DNA of 26,433 nucleotides. It comes from a virus. Shown here piece after piece: positions 22,949 to 26,433 of this stretch (positions are counted from its first letter, which is position 1; every line of letters begins with the position of its first letter). The notes beneath the pieces are model-generated. The model was not told the DNA's origin, made no database searches, and saw only the letters and a list, made by a program, of their open reading frames with translations. A program made the translations under genes and the position numbers. Where the stretch lies: IMG/VR virus record IMGVR_UViG_3300032304_000618, positions 1-26,433 of that record; one strand, written 5' to 3'.

Positions 22949-23198
22949 CCCCTCCAAGATTTATTCTGCGAACTCTTCTTACTGCTAGGCGTTCACGTGG
23001 TGACAAACCACCCCATATACCGAAATGTTCTTTGTAGATTCCCCACTCAGCGCATTCGATCTTATGAGTACAAGCCTTGCAGATTGATTTCGCATACTGA
23101 CTTTCACCAAGACTTACTGTTCCCTCTTTGTCAGGGAACCAGAAATCTCCACCTATCTGTGCACATAGCGGGTTCTCGTACTCACGAGGTTCCCGCAT
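22932..23198 (-). CDS. whiB: WhiB-family transcription factor, 88 aa
   Basis: Four Cys (12, 40, 43, 49; the last three in CKACTHKIEC) ligate a [4Fe-4S] cluster, followed by the GIWGG turn (60-64) and a basic tail (RERLAVRRVRR) that contacts DNA. WhiB proteins bind the host principal sigma factor and alter promoter choice. The open frame reaches 23279, but this ATG lies five bases before the upstream stop and gives a normal WhiB length. The family is restricted to Actinobacteria and their phages, so this fixes the host phylum. Confidence 0.9.
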   Translation of the reverse strand: MREPREYENPLCAQIGGDFWFPDKEGTVSLGESQYAKSICKACTHKIECAEWGIYKEHFGIWGGLSPRERLAVRRVRRINLGGDEEVA

Positions 23199-23202
23199 TG
23201 AA

Positions 23203-23577
23203 TTATCGCAAGAAGATAGGGTCGCACTTATCTGCTGCACCCTTTGGTGCAGAACACATCCACGCTTTCCACGGTCCACGTGCTGATGTTCCAGTACGGA
23301 AGGTCATATTGCCGTGCTTACAGGTAGGTGCCTGTCCTTCTGTAACTACTGGAGCAGGTGCTGCAACTGGTGTTGCCCCAAATGATTCTGCAACTGATGC
23401 AACTGTTGGTGCTGGTGTACCACGTAGTGATCCATTAACAGAGTTAATCAATGACGATACATCCTGCACACTAGCAAGTAGTGCTTCTAATTCTGCTTGA
23501 TTGTCTGCGTAAACATTAACGAGTACGCCATCCTTACCATAGTTGACTTGGATCTTTGTTGTTGCATTTGCAGCCAT
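23203..23577 (-). CDS. zinc-binding phage protein, 124 aa
   Basis: Residues 8-45 form a small alpha/beta segment. A Pro/Ala/Val/Thr-rich linker follows (about 50-82), then a probable zinc site with Cys86, His88, Cys108 and Cys118 (TCKHGNMTF, WMCSAPKG, KCDPIFLR). GGAGGAAAGTAA precedes the ATG. The arrangement of a binding domain, flexible linker and zinc ribbon suits a single-strand DNA or replication accessory protein, but that is inference. Confidence 0.65.
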   Translation of the reverse strand: MAANATTKIQVNYGKDGVLVNVYADNQAELEALLASVQDVSSLINSVNGSLRGTPAPTVASVAESFGATPVAAPAPVVTEGQAPTCKHGNMTFRTGTSARGPWKAWMCSAPKGAADKCDPIFLR

Positions 23578-24519
23578 TTACTTTCCTCCAGTTTGTTTGA
23601 TTTGTAACCGCTGTGATTCATTACCAAACTTCTTAGGTACAAACCCAAGTAGTTTTTCTACCTCTTCACTGTCAATACTTTCACGACCCTTGACAGTTGT
23701 CCAACTGACTTCTACTCCACTGGGTGTTGTACCTAGTAGTCCTTCAAAAGAAGTCTTCAAAGAATCTTGGTGTTTTTCTAACTCTTTAATCTGCGCTGCT
23801 AACTGTAGATACAACAGTGCATTCCTGTCAATATCAGCATCATCAATGACTACATCACTGACTGCCGTATGTTCTTTTTTTATACCAACGCATCCCATCT
23901 GCCCACTTGCGTCATAGAATTTGCAGTAGTGTTGACAGTAACTACTATCTCGTTCTGGATCTGGTGCCTCTGTTGCAGTTTTGATTGCTGCTAACCAATT
24001 CAATGCTTGCAGTGCAACTGTCTCATCATAATCTTCTGTGTGCACCTTGACATCTCGCTCATCACCATCACGTGCAATGGCAACCAGTGATACACGCTTT
24101 ACATCGTAGCCATTCTTTGCTAGTAGGTAGCCGTATGTCTGCACCTGCCAGCGCTGCTGTGTTGATGGGAAGTAAGAAAGGTTCTTCACCTTGCTTGTCT
24201 TCCAGTCAATAACATCTCCAGTACCAGGTACGAAGCAGTCGATGTGTGCCTTCATACCGTTGTACTCAACAGATGTTTCAATCATTACATCAGGGTTATC
24301 TGCTAGTGCTCGCTCAATCTCTGCGTGAATAGCAGTACCCATAATCGCAGCGAGTTTCATCTCGTTCTCATTAGTTTCAGGTTGATCGTTTAATCTGTAC
24401 CAAACCTTACGACGACAGCCACCTAACTCTGATGGTCCTATCTGTACCTGTGTAGAACGTGAACGCTTTGCATCACCTGCACGTAGTGCAGTAAGTAATA
24501 GTTCCTTTGGGTCAGTCAT
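23578..24519 (-). CDS. Cas4/RecB-like PD-(D/E)XK exonuclease with Fe-S Cys, 313 aa
   Basis: Motifs in order: GTAIH (His65), AHIDCF (Asp94), VIDWKTSK (Asp105-x-Lys107) and QVQTYGY (Gln125/Tyr129), the catalytic core of the RecB/Cas4 family. Cys35 plus Cys195, Cys199 and Cys210 follow the spacing of the Cas4/AddB iron-sulfur cluster. It would be a single-strand DNA exonuclease for recombination, repair or host DNA degradation. There is no CRISPR array nearby. AAAGGATGTAA precedes the ATG. The C-terminal 100 residues have no recognised domain. Confidence 0.85.
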   Translation of the reverse strand: MTDPKELLLTALRAGDAKRSRSTQVQIGPSELGGCRRKVWYRLNDQPETNENEMKLAAIMGTAIHAEIERALADNPDVMIETSVEYNGMKAHIDCFVPGTGDVIDWKTSKVKNLSYFPSTQQRWQVQTYGYLLAKNGYDVKRVSLVAIARDGDERDVKVHTEDYDETVALQALNWLAAIKTATEAPDPERDSSYCQHYCKFYDASGQMGCVGIKKEHTAVSDVVIDDADIDRNALLYLQLAAQIKELEKHQDSLKTSFEGLLGTTPSGVEVSWTTVKGRESIDSEEVEKLLGFVPKKFGNESQRLQIKQTGGK

Positions 24520-25077
24520 TTACATCCTTTCCTGGACCACTAACTGTATGGGCTTACCAGTATTAGAGTCAAGGACCGAAGCAATCTCTACTGCTTTACG
24601 GGCGTGTCTCTTTGCATAGGCTAACTCCATATCAGGTTTGCAGATTGAATACAGATAGCCAAGAGCAAGTTGACCCCCACTACCAATGCCGTACGCTCCG
24701 TGATTTGCTTGGAAAAAAGAGAGATCACAAGCAATACGAAAGATATTGCCGTTAAAAGCAATGAGATAATCGAAGCCACCATCTTTGTCCACCTTGTTGT
24801 AGTCGTAGTTGTTGTCGGTAAATGCTTGGTTGATACTGGGTATAATCTTCTTACCCATAAATTGTGCTGGCTCTTCGCCACGATACACGGGTGGCTTCCA
24901 GTTGTAAGCAAGGATATCACCTGGTCGTGTATCACCTGAGATACCGATGAGATACTTACCAACCTCAACGATCTTAGGTGTACTGGTTGCTAACGTTACG
25001 AGATTGTCTTCTGTAATCTGTGAATCTGCCACGAGTACGGCGTAATCAATACCCTCTAACGCTGCGATTGTTGTCAT
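24520..25077 (-). CDS. proteasome beta/HslV-like Ntn hydrolase, 185 aa
   Basis: After removal of Met1 the chain begins TTIAALEG, as in HslV. The catalytic set is present: Thr1, Asp17 (VADSQ), Lys34 (TPKI, near the family's Lys33), the GSGG turn with Ser132, then Asp169 and Thr172 in the last helix region. The strand YLIGISGD and the end GKPIQLVVQ fit the fold. It could form a self-compartmentalised peptidase, alone or with host parts. No ATPase partner is in the window. It starts the leftward operon and appears leaderless. Confidence 0.8.
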   Translation of the reverse strand: MTTIAALEGIDYAVLVADSQITEDNLVTLATSTPKIVEVGKYLIGISGDTRPGDILAYNWKPPVYRGEEPAQFMGKKIIPSINQAFTDNNYDYNKVDKDGGFDYLIAFNGNIFRIACDLSFFQANHGAYGIGSGGQLALGYLYSICKPDMELAYAKRHARKAVEIASVLDSNTGKPIQLVVQERM

Positions 25078-25083
25078 ACTGGA

Positions 25084-25089
25084 ATCATA
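25084..25089 (-). promoter_or_regulatory. leaderless -10 of the leftward DNA metabolism operon
   Basis: TATGAT stands six bases before the ATG at 25077, the spacing of actinobacterial TANNNT promoters that start transcription at the first codon. No ribosome site and no good -35 box are seen. Confidence 0.55.
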
Positions 25090-25132
25090 CTACACATCGG
25101 CGTGTCGTCGCGTTAGCGACACTACTGGTTAC

Positions 25133-25138
25133 TACAAT
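25133..25138 (+). promoter_or_regulatory. leaderless -10 of the rightward zinc-ribbon gene
   Basis: TACAAT stands seven bases before the GTG at 25146, again matching TANNNT at leaderless spacing. A GTCGC/GCGAC hairpin in the 43 bases between this and the facing TATGAT could hold a shared regulator. Confidence 0.5.
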
Positions 25139-25145
25139 ATGAGCC

Positions 25146-25442
25146 GTGAGGCGAATAAAACAGGGTGCCCCGAGGGGGCACGATGGTGCAGTACTGACTT
25201 TGCGGTTCCGTCTACCAAGGCTGCCAAAATTCAGGGCTAAACTACCAGAGAAATTTGGTACTGACCTGCGAGGCTTAGGTCCAGTACACGTCTGTCCTTG
25301 TGGATCACAAGTCTTTAGTGTGATGGCCTCCTTTGAAGATCACGAACTGGTCTGGTACTTCCTTGATGGTACCTGTGTTAACTGTGGCAACATCGTAACT
25401 GTCCCTTGTCCAGTAGATAAAGATGAATCACAAACTCTCTGA
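25146..25442 (+). CDS. zinc-ribbon phage protein, 98 aa (GTG start)
   Basis: Cys50, Cys52, Cys77 and Cys80 (VCPCG, later CVNCGNIV) form a zinc ribbon. The block GLGPVHVCPCG and the hydrophobic strands after it read as a small beta domain, a type seen in actinophages (general recollection). The first 38 residues are Arg/Leu-rich and less certain. The start is chosen from the TACAAT seven bases upstream; there is no ribosome site. A perfect hairpin, GTGCCCC-GAG-GGGGCAC (25165-25181), lies in the early codons and may regulate translation. Confidence 0.6.
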   Translation: MRRIKQGAPRGHDGAVLTLRFRLPRLPKFRAKLPEKFGTDLRGLGPVHVCPCGSQVFSVMASFEDHELVWYFLDGTCVNCGNIVTVPCPVDKDESQTL

Positions 25443-25773
25443 GATAAACGAAGAAGAACGCACAGGATTGTGCACAGTTTGTGGTCCCACCAGAATAAAG
25501 ATGCGGGACAAATCAAAACCAATATCAGGTAGATACAGGTGCAATACCGTATACAAAGTTAACCAAATGAAACTGCGTTCCCCTTACCACGCATACCGTA
25601 AGGACTACTGCGAACAGTGTGACTTCAAGCCAGTACATATCAGTCAGTTAGATGTAGACCACATAGACGGTGACCGCTTTAACAATGACCAGTCAAATCT
25701 GCAGACACTATGTGCTAACTGCCACAGACTCAAGACTCATCTGGCAGATGATTACAACTCAGGCATCAATTAG
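25423..25773 (+). CDS. HNH endonuclease, 116 aa
   Basis: The HNH core is LDVDHIDGDR (Asp79, His80), NN at 87-88, Asn92 and CANCHRL (Cys97, Cys100, His101). Cys63/Cys66 (CEQC) and Cys97/Cys100 hold the structural zinc. Two more Cys pairs near the N-terminus (CTVC, RYRC) suggest another zinc site. HNH nucleases in phages act in packaging or as free-standing homing enzymes; this one lies far from the terminase and on the opposite strand, so the latter is possible. It overlaps the zinc-ribbon gene by 20 bases. Confidence 0.85.
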   Translation: MNHKLSEINEEERTGLCTVCGPTRIKMRDKSKPISGRYRCNTVYKVNQMKLRSPYHAYRKDYCEQCDFKPVHISQLDVDHIDGDRFNNDQSNLQTLCANCHRLKTHLADDYNSGIN

Positions 25774-25783
25774 TTTTATGGCA

Positions 25784-25819
25784 TAAAAAAAGAAGCCCCT
25801 CCGAAGAGGGGCCTCTTTC
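25784..25819. terminator. strong bidirectional terminator
   Basis: GCCCCTC-CGAA-GAGGGGC has a perfect 7-bp stem. On the minus strand it has a TTCG loop and is followed by TTCTTTTTTT, a textbook intrinsic terminator for the holin/endolysin transcript. On the plus strand it is followed by CTCTTTCT and can end the HNH transcript. Confidence 0.9.
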
Positions 25820-25836
25820 TGCCTCGCGCTAGTGGA

Positions 25837-26028
25837 TTACTTAGATCCACGTCCAAAATCTGTAGCCTTTGGATCCAATGCCTTAAGCAGTGGACCTGCA
25901 ACTGCAGCAAGTGCTGCTGATGCTAGGGCTTTTGGATCTGTTACACCTGCAAGGTATAAAGCGATTACTGATGCGATACCAGCACGTAGGTACGTTGCTG
26001 CCATTGCCTTTAACTTGTTCTTATCCAT
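25837..26028 (-). CDS. holin, 63 aa
   Basis: Two hydrophobic segments (about 13-30, LRAGIASVIALYLAGVTD; and 35-50, ASAALAAVAGPLLKAL) and a short charged tail ending in GRGSK give the shape of a small actinophage holin. It lies directly after the endolysin gene, followed by the strong terminator, the usual lysis cassette end. AAGGAG lies before the ATG. The second segment is short, so one membrane pass is possible. Confidence 0.75.
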   Translation of the reverse strand: MDKNKLKAMAATYLRAGIASVIALYLAGVTDPKALASAALAAVAGPLLKALDPKATDFGRGSK

Positions 26029-26030
26029 TG

Positions 26031-26433
26031 TTACTCCTTTGGACTTGTTGGTTCTTTCTTCTTTGGTAGTGGCTTAACTGCAGCCTTTACCTTTGCGACA
26101 ACTTTTGGTGTTCCCAACCAAGGGAACCACGGGGAAGTGTCGTCTCCACATCCTTCTTTGATGGAGATGTGAAGATGCTTGTTGTGCTTATTGGAACCTG
26201 TGTATTCACGGTCCCCTTCTTTAGCACGATCTGCTGACCAGATCTTGCCCTGGAAAATTAAATACTTAACACGCTTGTCTGCCTTGAGTTGCTGAAATAA
26301 ATTAAAGCAATCAATGCCACCCAACTTATCGTGGGTTAGGTCTACACCGAATCCAGTATTGTGATCTGAATTAGGATTCTGATGGATGTGTTCCTTGCTT
26401 GGTAGCAACCCATCTGAGGCTTTCTTCCGAAAA
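26031..26433 (-). CDS. M15-type peptidase endolysin, 5' end outside the window
   Basis: The zinc-peptidase motif is SDHNTGFGVDLTH (the SxHxxGxxxD pattern of D-Ala-D-Ala carboxypeptidases), with a later HLHISI supplying the third ligand. It would cut cell-wall peptide stems at lysis. The frame stays open through the right edge (residues FRKKASDG before LLPSKEH), so the TTG at 26408 is not the true start. The tail after residue 95 of the visible part is Lys/Pro/Val-rich. It is followed by the holin gene. Confidence 0.8.
   Translation of the reverse strand, partial: FRKKASDGLLPSKEHIHQNPNSDHNTGFGVDLTHDKLGGIDCFNLFQQLKADKRVKYLIFQGKIWSADRAKEGDREYTGSNKHNKHLHISIKEGCGDDTSPWFPWLGTPKVVAKVKAAVKPLPKKKEPTSPKE

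Noticed and set aside
25139-25240. 33-codon frame starting ATG right after TACAAT
   Set aside because: It would start before the expected transcription start and ends without a recognisable motif; the zinc-ribbon frame is better supported.
1-26433. tRNA genes and attachment sites
   Set aside because: No cloverleaf-like sequence and no integrase were seen by eye; a covariance-model scan would be decisive.

Overview
This window looks like part of the genome of a tailed double-stranded DNA phage that infects an actinobacterium. It carries a large terminase, a portal-like protein, a holin and endolysin, a two-gene primase, a RecA-fold ATPase, phage nucleases and dense gene packing with TAATG/TGATG stop-start junctions. 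The host assignment rests on the WhiB-family gene (a family confined to Actinobacteria and their phages), the actinophage-style lytic transglycosylase, two likely leaderless TANNNT promoters and a GlxR/CRP-type operator. A freshwater acI-like host and a podovirus-like particle are guesses. No integrase, repressor, DNA polymerase, tRNA or CRISPR array is visible, but both ends of the window cut through genes, so absences prove little.

Layout. (1) Positions 1-14443, leftward: the late module, running from the terminase through three very basic small proteins, the portal, small genes, a 1611-residue virion protein and three further likely virion proteins, to the first 13 codons of another gene at the left edge. 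(2) Positions 14444-15366: a non-coding hub about 0.9 kb long, packed with inverted repeats. It holds a perfect TGTGA-N6-TCACA operator, a candidate leftward promoter, a CTGAC repeat cluster that could be an origin, and a rightward promoter. (3) Positions 15367-18501, rightward: a train of very small genes with coupled starts, ending in a lytic transglycosylase gene whose every base is also covered by other reading frames, then a strong terminator. (4) Positions 25077-18566, leftward: the DNA metabolism and regulation operon, in transcription order proteasome-like Ntn hydrolase, Cas4-like nuclease, zinc protein, WhiB, RecA-fold ATPase, Holliday-junction-resolvase-like nuclease, small proteins, zinc-finger primase half, toprim primase half, Nmad1-type protein, sigma-like factor, small protein, FmdB-like zinc ribbon. 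(5) Positions 25146-25773, rightward: a zinc-ribbon protein and an HNH endonuclease, divergent from region 4. (6) Positions 26433-25837, leftward: an M15-type endolysin (cut by the right edge) and a holin, closed by a very strong terminator.

How it fits together. Terminase and portal leave the window on the left and lysis genes enter on the right, both leftward. This fits a circular or circularly permuted genome with one long late operon whose middle (capsid, tail) lies outside the window. The central hub would separate late leftward from early rightward transcription. The sigma-like factor and WhiB protein are plausible tools for redirecting host RNA polymerase, and the primase halves, ATPase and nucleases supply replication and recombination functions.
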